Origin: Patescibacteria group bacterium
GTDB taxonomy: Bacteria; Patescibacteriota; Patescibacteriia; S139-126
DNA: 16,027 nucleotides
NCBI GenBank assembly: GCA_015485755.1
Contig: WFTD01000110.1
Span: 1 to 16,027 of the forward strand
Reading direction: 5' to 3'
Positions 6,561 to 13,419 of the stretch are shown piece after piece (the stretch's first letter is position 1; each line of letters opens with the position of its first letter). Below the pieces are notes generated by a model. It did no database searches. It saw nothing but the letters and a program-made list of their open reading frames with translations, and was not told where the DNA came from. Both the position numbers and the translations under genes were made by a program.

Positions 6561-6596
6561 AAACAAAAACAGCAGCTTTGCTGCTGTTTTTGTTTT
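6561..6596 (+). terminator. Bidirectional rho-independent terminator
   Basis: A 16-bp perfect stem, AAACAAAAACAGCAGC (6561-6576) with GCTGCTGTTTTTGTTT (6580-6595), encloses a 3-nt loop. The T-rich right arm ends the surface-protein transcript. Its last bases overlap the -35 of the next promoter. Confidence 0.9.
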
Positions 6597-6623
6597 GACA
6601 ATTGGTTAAAAATTTGTTATCTT
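6595..6623 (+). promoter_or_regulatory. Promoter of the rpmF-nusB-rnc-smc operon
   Basis: A consensus -35 TTGACA (6595-6600), 17-nt spacer and -10 TATCTT (6618-6623) predict a start near 6630. The leader of about 39 nt before rpmF has no Shine-Dalgarno. Confidence 0.65.
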
Positions 6624-6668
6624 ATTTAAGAGTTGATGACTCGATATTTTTTATATTAAGCTATTTTT

Positions 6669-6872
6669 ATGAGTGTACCAAAAAGAAGACAAACAAAAAC
6701 CAGAAGAAATAAACGCAGGTCTCATCATCATGTTACCCCGCCCAACTTGGGCAAATGCCAGAATTGCGGAGCTGCGGTTGTATCTCACCAAGCTTGCCCT
6801 AATTGTGGTTATTATGGCGGCAGGCAGGTTCTAACAACCAAAACCGCTTTAGATAAGCAGGCTAAATCTTAA
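6669..6872 (+). CDS. rpmF: 50S ribosomal protein L32
   Basis: The 67-residue protein has the L32 start MSVPKRRQTKTRRNKRRSHH, a basic tail that threads into 23S rRNA. A zinc ribbon follows with four cysteines: C30 and C33 (KCQNC) and C43 and C46 (ACPNC). The length is normal for L32. It is the first gene of a tight operon, ending 5 nt before the NusB-Nudix gene. Linkage of rpmF to nusB and rnc is plausible for coordinated expression of ribosome assembly factors. No Shine-Dalgarno is visible. Confidence 0.96.
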   Translation: MSVPKRRQTKTRRNKRRSHHHVTPPNLGKCQNCGAAVVSHQACPNCGYYGGRQVLTTKTALDKQAKS

Positions 6873-6877
6873 AATTT

Positions 6878-7762
6878 ATGTCCAATCGGCATTTAGCTCG
6901 CACATTAGCACTGCAAACTTTATTTGAATGGGATTTTCAGGGTAAACCAGCTGGTCGTTTACCAGAAATGTTAAAGTATACTTTCAAAGAATTTGCCCCT
7001 GATTTTGATGATCAGGGTTTTGCTAATAGCATCTTGGAGGGGGTAGAAAAGCATTTGTCGGAGATTGACAGTTTGATAACTAAATACGCGCCGGAATGGC
7101 CAATAGACCAAATAACAGCCATTGATCGCAATGTATTAAGATTGGGGATTTATGAGTTGAAATTTGCACCTGACATACCCCCAAAAGTAGCTATCAATGA
7201 AGCGATTGAACTGGCCAAAACTTTTGGTAGTGATTCATCAGGTAAATTTGTCAATGGAGTTTTAGGTTCTATTTATAAGGTAATGGAAGAAAATGGCGAA
7301 AAACAAGGAATGGATAAGGCGCCAATGGGGCCGAGGCAATATTCAGCCGGGGGCGTGGTTTGGCACCAAGATGAGAGGGGGGTAAAAATCGCTTTAATAC
7401 TGGATGGGCATGGACGCTGGACATTTCCCAAGGGCAGGATTGAGCCAGGCGAGAACGCGGAGATGGCAGTTAAGCGGGAAATTGGTGAAGAGATAGGTTT
7501 GACCAAGCTGACAGTTGGCGACAAGGTTGGGGAAATGGAGTTGGTTGTACGCGAGCCCAATGCTTTACCCTACCCCAAAACAGTTTATATGTTTTTGGTA
7601 AAGGCAGATGATAGCGAGCTTAAACCAGACAAGGGTTCAGGTGAGGTTAAAGATGCCAGATGGGTTGATTTTGAAGCCGTTGATAATGTTCTTGGTTATG
7701 ACCAAGCCAAACAAATTTGGCAAAACGCCGCTAAAAAGCTATCAAACCAGTTAAGTAATTAG
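6878..7762 (+). CDS. nusB: NusB antitermination factor fused to a Nudix hydrolase domain
   Basis: Residues 1-137 form a complete NusB: RHLARTLALQTLFEWDF at the start, helices around WPIDQITAIDRNVLRLGIYEL (74-94) and KVAINEAIELAKTFGSDSS (103-121), and KFVNGVLGSIYK (123-134). NusB with S10 binds boxA in nascent rRNA and promotes antitermination. After a hydrophilic linker (138-152) comes a full Nudix domain (153-290). Its Nudix box (186-208) has every consensus residue: G186, E192, R200, E201, E204, E205 and G207. The preceding WTFPKG resembles Ap4A-hydrolase-type Nudix enzymes, but the substrate is uncertain. The frame is continuous, so this is a real in-frame fusion; typical NusB has about 140 residues. 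Internal ATGs at codons 135, 145 and 150 could also start a separate Nudix chain. Confidence 0.93.
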   Translation: MSNRHLARTLALQTLFEWDFQGKPAGRLPEMLKYTFKEFAPDFDDQGFANSILEGVEKHLSEIDSLITKYAPEWPIDQITAIDRNVLRLGIYELKFAPDIPPKVAINEAIELAKTFGSDSSGKFVNGVLGSIYKVMEENGEKQGMDKAPMGPRQYSAGGVVWHQDERGVKIALILDGHGRWTFPKGRIEPGENAEMAVKREIGEEIGLTKLTVGDKVGEMELVVREPNALPYPKTVYMFLVKADDSELKPDKGSGEVKDARWVDFEAVDNVLGYDQAKQIWQNAAKKLSNQLSN

Positions 7763-7764
7763 TT

Positions 7765-8460
7765 ATGAACAAAGATTTGTCACAATTAGAAGGTGTTATT
7801 GGTGTTGAGTTTAACAATCAAGATCTTTTGCGGCAGGCATTGGTACATCGGTCTTATTTAAATGAACACCCTAATTTTCCTTTGCCGCACAATGAGAGAC
7901 TGGAGTTTTTGGGCGACGCCGTGCTAGAGTTGATTGTTACTGACTATCTTTATCGCAATTATGACAAACCAGAAGGCGAACTTACTAATTGGCGCGCCAG
8001 TTTGGTTAACGCTAAAATGTGCGCGGGAGTGGCTCGGGAGATTGATTTAGAAAAATTTTTATACCTCTCCAAAGGAGAACAAAAAGATACAAACATAAAA
8101 GCAAGAAATTATATCTTAGCCAATGCTATTGAGGCATTAATTGGTGCTATTTATTTGGATCAGGGGTACGAAGCGGCAAAGAAGTTTGTTCATGATCGTA
8201 TTATTAGTAAACTGCCTTATATTTTAGAAAACAAACTTTACCTTGATCCCAAAACTCATTTTCAGGAATTGTCACAAGAAAAAGAAGGCATCACTCCAAT
8301 TTACAAAGTTATAGATGAGACTGGCCCTGATCACAACAAGACTTTTAAAGTTGGAGTTTATTTGAACGATAAATTGGTTGGTACTGGCGAGGGGTCAAGC
8401 AAACAAGAAGCGCAAATGGCCGCAGCTGAAGAAGCTCTAAAAGTTTATAAGCAGAAATAA
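7765..8460 (+). CDS. rnc: Ribonuclease III
   Basis: The 231-residue protein combines an RNase III domain (1-150) with a double-stranded RNA-binding domain (about 161-228, starting DPKTHFQEL and containing GEGSSKQEAQMAAAEEAL). The signature HNERLEFLGDAVLEL (42-56) supplies E44, E47 and D51, and E70 (PEGEL) fits a further conserved acid. At the second metal-ligand cluster the sequence is ILANAIEALIGA: E123 matches the essential E117 of the E. coli enzyme, but N120 stands where E. coli has D114. The enzyme cleaves pre-rRNA stems and other duplex RNAs. It starts 2 nt after the NusB-Nudix stop and its own stop abuts the next ATG, so it is translated from the same operon. Confidence 0.95.
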   Translation: MNKDLSQLEGVIGVEFNNQDLLRQALVHRSYLNEHPNFPLPHNERLEFLGDAVLELIVTDYLYRNYDKPEGELTNWRASLVNAKMCAGVAREIDLEKFLYLSKGEQKDTNIKARNYILANAIEALIGAIYLDQGYEAAKKFVHDRIISKLPYILENKLYLDPKTHFQELSQEKEGITPIYKVIDETGPDHNKTFKVGVYLNDKLVGTGEGSSKQEAQMAAAEEALKVYKQK

Positions 8461-8949
8461 ATGTCAATAAGCATATTATTTGTCAGTTCATTGCTTTTGA
8501 TGTTGATAGGGTTAGCAGGGGTGGTAATTCCTATTTTGCCAGGACTGCCTCTTATTTTTTTTGCTTATTTGATTTTTGCTTGGTTGACAGGCTGGCAAAT
8601 AATATCGCCACTGTTTGTGATTGGGGTTGGCGTTGTTGTTGCCGTTGGCCTGTTGTTTGATTACTTGGCTTGGCGGTGGCAAGTAAAGAAATATGAGGTA
8701 TCTCGCTCTGGGTTTTGGGGAGCGATTTTGGGCAGTTTGTTTGGTTTGGTGGTTTTTAGTGTTGTTGGTATGGTGGTAGGGGCTATGGCCGGAGCTTTTG
8801 TTGGCGAGTTGGTTGACGGAAAGCCTCATCCAGTAGCTTGGCGATCAGCTAAGATTGGTCTAATCTCAATCTTAGCTGGTGGGTTTTTTAGATTGATAGT
8901 GGGGGTAATTTTGATTGGTTTGTTTTTTTGGGTGGTGTTAACAGCTTAG
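8461..8949 (+). CDS. DUF456 family membrane protein
   Basis: The 162-residue hydrophobic protein starts immediately after the rnc stop with no intervening base. The family hallmark GLAGVVIPILPGLPLIFFAY (17-36) is present. A second helix pair lies at about 50-70. The Gly/Ala-rich region (84-116: GAILGSLFGLVVFSVVGM, then GAMAGAFVGEL) is typical of DUF456 proteins, and a final helix spans about 134-160. The function of the family is unknown. The position between rnc and smc probably reflects cotranscription rather than a shared role, as rnc and smc are adjacent in many bacteria. Confidence 0.85.
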   Translation: MSISILFVSSLLLMLIGLAGVVIPILPGLPLIFFAYLIFAWLTGWQIISPLFVIGVGVVVAVGLLFDYLAWRWQVKKYEVSRSGFWGAILGSLFGLVVFSVVGMVVGAMAGAFVGELVDGKPHPVAWRSAKIGLISILAGGFFRLIVGVILIGLFFWVVLTA

Positions 8950-8952
8950 TTT

Positions 8953-11577
8953 ATGTTTTTGGAAAAAATACAACTCAATGGATTTAAATCATTTGCTCAG
9001 CCAACTGAATTGCGTTTTACTAAAGGCATTACTGCTGTAGTTGGCCCCAATGGTTCTGGCAAATCAAACATTGCCGATGCGATTAGATGGGTATTGGGAG
9101 AACAATCAATGAAAATGATTAGAGGGAAGAAGTCTGAGGATGTTATTTTTGCCGGGAGTGACAAAAAGTCCCGTTTAGGAATGGCAGAGGTTTCTTTGTT
9201 TTTAAACAATAATGATGGCCAGGCCCCAATAGATTTTTCTGAACTTTTTATCACAAGACGCTTTTATCGGTCGGGTGAAGGAGAGTACCTTTTAAATGGC
9301 GGTAAAGTAAGACTTAGCGACATCCAATTGTTACTTGCCCAGGCTGGCATTGGACAAAGAAGCTATGCTGTGATTGGTCAAGGGCAGATTGATCAAGTTA
9401 TTGTGGCCACTCCCAGCGAAAGAAAAGCGTTTTTTGATGAAGCAACTGGGGTGAGGCAATTTCAAATCAAAAGAGAGCAAGCTTTGTCAAAACTAGAAAA
9501 AACTTGGGAAAATTTACAACAGGGACTAGTCTTGCTAGAAGAAATAGAGCCGCGCTTGCGTTCCCTTACCAGGCAGGTAAAAAGACTTGAGCGCAAAGAA
9601 GAAATTGAAAAAGAATTGCGCAAGCGGCAGGAATTTTATTATTACCAGCGTTGGCAGGATTTGCATACAAACAAACAAGAACTTATCAGCAAGAGAAAAG
9701 TTTTAACCCAACAAAGAGAGGGGCTGCAGCAAGAACTTTCCAAGTGGCAAAACAAGATTGAATCATTGCAGGTCAAAGATGAGCATGGCAGCAAAATGAA
9801 TACACTACAAAGGCAGTACGATCAATTACAACAACAAAAACAGCAATTAATGCGCAAATTGGCTTTAGTTGAAGGAGAGGAGGATAAACAATTGGCTGTT
9901 CAGTATGGTTATGATCATGTTTGGGCCAAACAAAAGATTGAAGAATTGCATTTAGCAAAGAAAAAAATAGAGGAGGAACTGCAAGAAAACAACAAACTAA
10001 TAAAAGAAACAGAAGGCAAAATAAAAGAACTCCAAGACAGGCAACTTCAAATAGAAAAGGAATGGCAAAAGCTAAATGATTTAATCAAACAGACCGATGA
10101 GGAAAGAAGGGATGAGGCAAACAGAATCATAACAGCAACCCTTCAGGAAATAACCAGCGAAGTTGATTTTATTATAAGCAGTAACTTGCCAGCAGAGGAG
10201 ATAAAAAGCAAGTTAGAAGGCATTAAAAATAAATTAAATACAATCCAAATTAAGTGGCAGGAGCAGATAGGCAGTGTTGACACTTTGACTGATCAGAAAA
10301 AACAGTGGGGTGATTTAGAGAAAATAATAGCAAACAAAGAAGAGGTGATTAAGCAAATAACTGATAAACAAAGCTTTTTGCAATCAATAAAAACCAAGGT
10401 AAAATGGCAGAATGACCAACTAGACAAAATCAAAACAGAAATAGCCGAACTATCCGCTTTTACTATTGCTAATGAAAAAAATAATAACAATAAAATTGAT
10501 ATTTCTGCTAAGGAAAACTTGCAAAAGCAACTTCAGGACATTGAAGACAAGTTAAAGAAAGTGTATGAAGAGATTGGAAGTTTTCACCGCCAAGAACAAA
10601 ACAAGAGAGATGAACTTATATCTTGGCAAAATAAAATTAGAGACCAGCAGGACAAAATAAGAGAGGTTGACAACTTGCTCCATCACCTTGAAATAGAGTT
10701 GACTAAATTGGAAACCAGGTTAGAAGATTTGTCTTTAACTGTCCATCAGGAACTAGGGGAACTTTTGCCGGTTTTATTGGAAAAATGGCAGGGGAACAAG
10801 CCGTTTGTGGAGGGTGATTATTCTCTTGATCAGGTATGGCAAAAAATAGAAGATTTAAAGAAAAAGAAAGAGCTTATTGGCGGGATTGACCCTGAGGTTG
10901 TTACAGAATACCAAGAGGTAAAAGAGAGGTTTGATTTTTTGCATGGTCAGGTTGATGATTTACAAGAAGCTGTGAAGAAATTAGAAAATGTTATCAAGGA
11001 ACTGGATGAGGTTATAAACCATCAATTTTCTGCCAATTTTCGGCAGATTAACAAGCTATTTGCCCACTATTTTAAAACTTTATTTGGCGGCGGTAAGGCT
11101 GAGTTGGTTTTGTTGCGCGCAGATGAAGTTGAAGACGAAGAAGGCGATGAAGAGGAAAATAATGTTGATGCAGTTGCCAAGGTTAAAAACAAATGGAAAA
11201 AAAACCAATTTGGCATTATTGGAGTTGATATAAAAGCCATTCCTCCCGGTAAAAAAATGAAAGGCGTGGACATGTTGTCTGGCGGTGAAAGAGCGATGAC
11301 GTCAATTGCGCTTATTTGCGCTATTATTGCCAACAACCCCTCTCCTTTTATTGTACTTGATGAAGTTGACGCGGCTTTAGATGAGGCTAATTCCATTCGT
11401 TTTGCTGAAATAATTTCTGAATTATCCAGCAAAACCCAGTTTATAGTTATCACCCACAATCGTGCTACTATGGAAAAAGCAGATATATTGTATGGAGTGA
11501 CAATGGGGCGTGATGGGGTATCCCATTTATTGTCGGTAAAATTTGAAGAAGCAGAGCGTTATGCTAATAGGTATTAA
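8953..11577 (+). CDS. smc: Chromosome segregation SMC ATPase, short form without a recognisable hinge
   Basis: At 874 residues the protein is about 300 shorter than typical bacterial SMC (about 1,180). The N-terminal head is canonical: GFKSFAQPTEL, Walker A GPNGSGKS (31-38), and the Q-loop region IGQGQID (141-147). The C-terminal head has the ABC signature LSGGER (775-780), Walker B FIVLDEVDAALDEAN (799-813) and the His switch ITHNRA (H835). The conserved approach to the head is also intact (EYQEVKERFDFL, about 652-663; LFGGGKAEL, 710-718). Between residues 170 and 690 there is coiled coil only. No hinge domain and no CxxC zinc hook exist: the only cysteine is C789 in the head. The apex is probably near 405-440. 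An acidic-then-basic insert (about 723-752) interrupts the C-terminal head. SMC compacts and resolves chromosomes; ScpA and ScpB are not in this window. Confidence 0.93.
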   Translation: MFLEKIQLNGFKSFAQPTELRFTKGITAVVGPNGSGKSNIADAIRWVLGEQSMKMIRGKKSEDVIFAGSDKKSRLGMAEVSLFLNNNDGQAPIDFSELFITRRFYRSGEGEYLLNGGKVRLSDIQLLLAQAGIGQRSYAVIGQGQIDQVIVATPSERKAFFDEATGVRQFQIKREQALSKLEKTWENLQQGLVLLEEIEPRLRSLTRQVKRLERKEEIEKELRKRQEFYYYQRWQDLHTNKQELISKRKVLTQQREGLQQELSKWQNKIESLQVKDEHGSKMNTLQRQYDQLQQQKQQLMRKLALVEGEEDKQLAVQYGYDHVWAKQKIEELHLAKKKIEEELQENNKLIKETEGKIKELQDRQLQIEKEWQKLNDLIKQTDEERRDEANRIITATLQEITSEVDFIISSNLPAEEIKSKLEGIKNKLNTIQIKWQEQIGSVDTLTDQKKQWGDLEKIIANKEEVIKQITDKQSFLQSIKTKVKWQNDQLDKIKTEIAELSAFTIANEKNNNNKIDISAKENLQKQLQDIEDKLKKVYEEIGSFHRQEQNKRDELISWQNKIRDQQDKIREVDNLLHHLEIELTKLETRLEDLSLTVHQELGELLPVLLEKWQGNKPFVEGDYSLDQVWQKIEDLKKKKELIGGIDPEVVTEYQEVKERFDFLHGQVDDLQEAVKKLENVIKELDEVINHQFSANFRQINKLFAHYFKTLFGGGKAELVLLRADEVEDEEGDEEENNVDAVAKVKNKWKKNQFGIIGVDIKAIPPGKKMKGVDMLSGGERAMTSIALICAIIANNPSPFIVLDEVDAALDEANSIRFAEIISELSSKTQFIVITHNRATMEKADILYGVTMGRDGVSHLLSVKFEEAERYANRY

Positions 11578-11580
11578 TTA

Positions 11581-11609
11581 TTGACATTATTTATTGTTTT
11601 TGATAATAT
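11581..11609 (+). promoter_or_regulatory. Promoter of rpsP
   Basis: A consensus -35 TTGACA (11581-11586) starts three bases after the smc stop codon. It is followed at 17 nt by TAATAT (11604-11609), or at 15 nt by GATAAT. The predicted start near 11616 leaves a leader of about 26 nt without a Shine-Dalgarno. Confidence 0.6.
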
Positions 11610-11641
11610 TCAATCTACGTTAATTATTAAAATTTCTGGTT

Positions 11642-12040
11642 ATGTTAGTTATTCGTTTAACTAGGGTAGGCAAAAAGAATCAACCTGAATACAGATTTAT
11701 TGTTAGCGAGAAGCACAAAGATCCATGGGGAGACGCGTTGGAGTATCTTGGCTATTATAATCCCCGCACGGAACCGCCAACCATCAATCTCAAAGAAGAG
11801 AGGATAAAATATTGGTTAAATCATGGGGCTCAAGTTTCAGATACGGTTAAAAATATTTTAATTGACAAAGGCATTTTGAGCGGACAAAAAGCTAAACCAA
11901 AAGGAATCAGAAAAAACAAGAAAAAGGGCGAATCAGAAGCAGAGGAAGGAGAGCAGGCAGCAGCGGAAAAAACAGCAGATGAAAATGCTAGCGACCAAAG
12001 CAAAGCTGAGAACCAAACTGAGAACAAGCAGGCAGATTAA
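11642..12040 (+). CDS. rpsP: 30S ribosomal protein S16 with extended C-terminal tail
   Basis: Residues 1-82 are a full S16: MLVIRLTRVGKKNQPEYRFI, a DPWGDALEYLGYYNPRTEP strand-turn and KYWLNHGAQVSDTV. S16 stabilises the body of the 30S subunit. The protein is 132 residues against the usual 80-90. The extra part is a basic stretch (83-96, KAKPKGIRKNKKKG type) followed by a low-complexity acidic tail rich in E, A, Q and N (97-132) that is probably disordered. Such tails occur in several bacterial S16 proteins. The gene has its own promoter and terminator. The usual partners rimM, trmD and rplS do not follow directly. Confidence 0.95.
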   Translation: MLVIRLTRVGKKNQPEYRFIVSEKHKDPWGDALEYLGYYNPRTEPPTINLKEERIKYWLNHGAQVSDTVKNILIDKGILSGQKAKPKGIRKNKKKGESEAEEGEQAAAEKTADENASDQSKAENQTENKQAD

Positions 12041-12058
12041 ATTTCAAATTTTGTTTAT

Positions 12059-12087
12059 AAAAAACAGCGCTGACAGCGCTGTTTTTT
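12059..12087 (+). terminator. Bidirectional terminator between rpsP and the GspE-like gene
   Basis: AAAAAACAGCGCT (12059-12071) pairs with AGCGCTGTTTTTT (12075-12087) over 13 bp with a 3-nt loop. It ends 1 nt before the stop codon of the convergent leftward gene and serves both. Confidence 0.92.
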
Positions 12088-12088
12088 G

Positions 12089-13261
12089 TTAATAGTTTTC
12101 GGTTACAAGTAGTATTTCTTCAGGGGTTGTTTCTCCAGCTAATATTTTTTCCAAACCATGCTCGCGCAACGATTGCATCCCACCTTGTTTAGCCAGAGCG
12201 GTTAGCTTATCAAATCCTACGCTCTTGTTTTGTAGAATAATACTTCTAATCTCATTGGTTATTTGCATAACTTCAAAAATAGCAACACGCCCTTTGTAGC
12301 CGGTATTTTGACAAGCAGAACATCCTCGTCCGCGATAAATTTCTCGGTTAATTTTGACCCCCAAGGCGCTTTGCACTTCAGGGGAGGGCAAATAAGCTTC
12401 TTTGCACTGATTGCAAATTTTTCTAACCAGTCGTTGGGCAACCACGCCTTGAACCGCATAAGCAATTAAAAATGGCTCTACTTCCATATTTATCAGCCTA
12501 ATAAGAGCCCCCACGCTGTTGTTGGTATGCAGTGATGAAAAAACCAGATGTCCAGTAATAGCGGCCTGCACAGCAATCTTGGCTGTTTCTTTGTCTCTAA
12601 TTTCACCCACCATAATAACATTGGGATCTTGTCTGAGCAGAGCTCGCAAACCGCTAGCAAAAGTAACGCCTCTTTCCTCGTCAATTTGCGTTTGTCTTAA
12701 TAGAGGCAGATGGTATTCAATTGGATCTTCTAGGGTAACAATTGATTTGTCAATAGAGTTTATTTGGTTGAGAGCTGAGTATAGAGTGGTGGTCTTGCCG
12801 GATCCATTAGGTCCGGTTACAAGCAGAAGTCCATATGGCTTGTTTATCATTTTGGTAAAGGTTTCTAGTTGGGATTGGTTCATACCTACGTGTTTTAACC
12901 CAAGCTCTATTTGTCTTGATAAGAGTATTCTCAGTACAGCTGATTCGCCGTACATAGTAGGAAAAATAGAAAAGCGTATATCAAGATTTTCCCCGCCAAT
13001 TTTTATGGGGAAACGGCCGTCAATAATAGCTTTTTTGTCGCCGATGTCTATCTGTCCCAATACTTTTATTCTGGTGATAATTTGAGAGTGGGTCTTTATA
13101 TCCTCCCTGCCAACTTCATGTAATTTTCCATCAATCCTAAATCTTACGCGCAGATAATCAATATCTGGTTCAAAATGAATATCGGAGGCCCCCATGTTGA
13201 CAGCAGTCAACAAGTAGTTATTAAGCAGGCTTATAGTTGAGATATTGTTAGTTTCATTCAT
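12089..13261 (-). CDS. GspE/PilB-type secretion/pilus assembly ATPase, short N-terminus
   Basis: The 390-residue protein has the N2 domain (ASDIHFEP at 25-32, then the RVRFRIDGKL region) and a complete RecA-like core. The core shows Walker A GPNGSGKTT (150-158), the Asp box LEDPIEYHLP (177-186), Walker B IMVGEIRD (216-223), the His box TGHLVFSSLHTN (236-247) and tetracysteine zinc pairs C283/C286 and C314/C317. The zinc motif marks it as an assembly ATPase (GspE/PilB) rather than a PilT retraction motor. Full-length members have about 500-570 residues. Here the N1 (MshEN-like) domain that couples to the inner-membrane platform is missing, and no start codon extends the frame upstream before an in-frame stop at about 13321. 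It is the only leftward gene among the core genes, convergent with rpsP and divergent from khpA. Confidence 0.93.
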   Translation of the reverse strand: MNETNNISTISLLNNYLLTAVNMGASDIHFEPDIDYLRVRFRIDGKLHEVGREDIKTHSQIITRIKVLGQIDIGDKKAIIDGRFPIKIGGENLDIRFSIFPTMYGESAVLRILLSRQIELGLKHVGMNQSQLETFTKMINKPYGLLLVTGPNGSGKTTTLYSALNQINSIDKSIVTLEDPIEYHLPLLRQTQIDEERGVTFASGLRALLRQDPNVIMVGEIRDKETAKIAVQAAITGHLVFSSLHTNNSVGALIRLINMEVEPFLIAYAVQGVVAQRLVRKICNQCKEAYLPSPEVQSALGVKINREIYRGRGCSACQNTGYKGRVAIFEVMQITNEIRSIILQNKSVGFDKLTALAKQGGMQSLREHGLEKILAGETTPEEILLVTENY

Positions 13262-13267
13262 GTCTTT

Positions 13268-13296
13268 ATTATAACTAACATTTTTTCTATTGACAA
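13268..13296 (-). promoter_or_regulatory. Leftward promoter of the GspE-like gene (predicted leaderless)
   Basis: Read leftward: -35 TTGTCA (13296-13291), 17-nt spacer, perfect -10 TATAAT (13273-13268). Counting seven bases from the -10 puts the start at 13261, exactly the A of the ATG. There is no Shine-Dalgarno. The -35 overlaps that of the rightward khpA promoter. Confidence 0.65.
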
Positions 13297-13317
13297 AATT
13301 TGTTTTTTTGGTATGAT
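13290..13317 (+). promoter_or_regulatory. Rightward promoter of khpA
   Basis: A consensus -35 TTGACA (13290-13295), 16-nt spacer and -10 TATGAT (13312-13317). The predicted start is 13324, which is the A of a short ORF's ATG. Five of its six -35 bases are shared with the leftward promoter. Confidence 0.65.
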
Positions 13318-13323
13318 GTTATT

Positions 13324-13359
13324 ATGTACTTTGGTAATTTAATTAAAGAAGTAAGGTAA
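13324..13359 (+). CDS. Candidate leaderless leader peptide (11 aa) upstream of khpA
   Basis: ATG at 13324 opens an 11-codon frame, MYFGNLIKEVR, ending in TAA. The A of the ATG coincides with the predicted transcription start, and the stop overlaps the hairpin arms that follow. Too short to support by coding statistics; the case rests on position alone. Confidence 0.35.
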   Translation: MYFGNLIKEVR

Positions 13360-13382
13360 GTTGGTCGCTACCGAGCTTCTTT
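13345..13382 (+). promoter_or_regulatory. Two competing hairpins in the khpA leader
   Basis: AAAGAAG (13345-13351) can pair with CTTCTTT (13376-13382). Alternatively AAGTTGGT (13358-13365) pairs with ACCGA (13370-13374) and CTT (13376-13378) around a CGCT loop, with one G-U pair and a bulged G. Both need CTT 13376-13378, so they exclude each other. A U-rich stretch follows. This could be an attenuator or translational control element. Confidence 0.4.
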
Positions 13383-13419
13383 GTTATTTTAGTTTTGGTT
13401 AAGAATTAATTGCAAAACA

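Noticed and set aside
11067..11459. 130-codon leftward ORF opposite the smc C-terminal head
   Set aside because: It mirrors the conserved LSGGE and Walker B coding sequence and has Ser-rich shadow composition.
12519..13085. 188-codon rightward ORF opposite the GspE-like gene
   Set aside because: It is antisense to the Walker A, Walker B and His-box coding region, has no initiation signal, and its composition is a shadow of the conserved gene.
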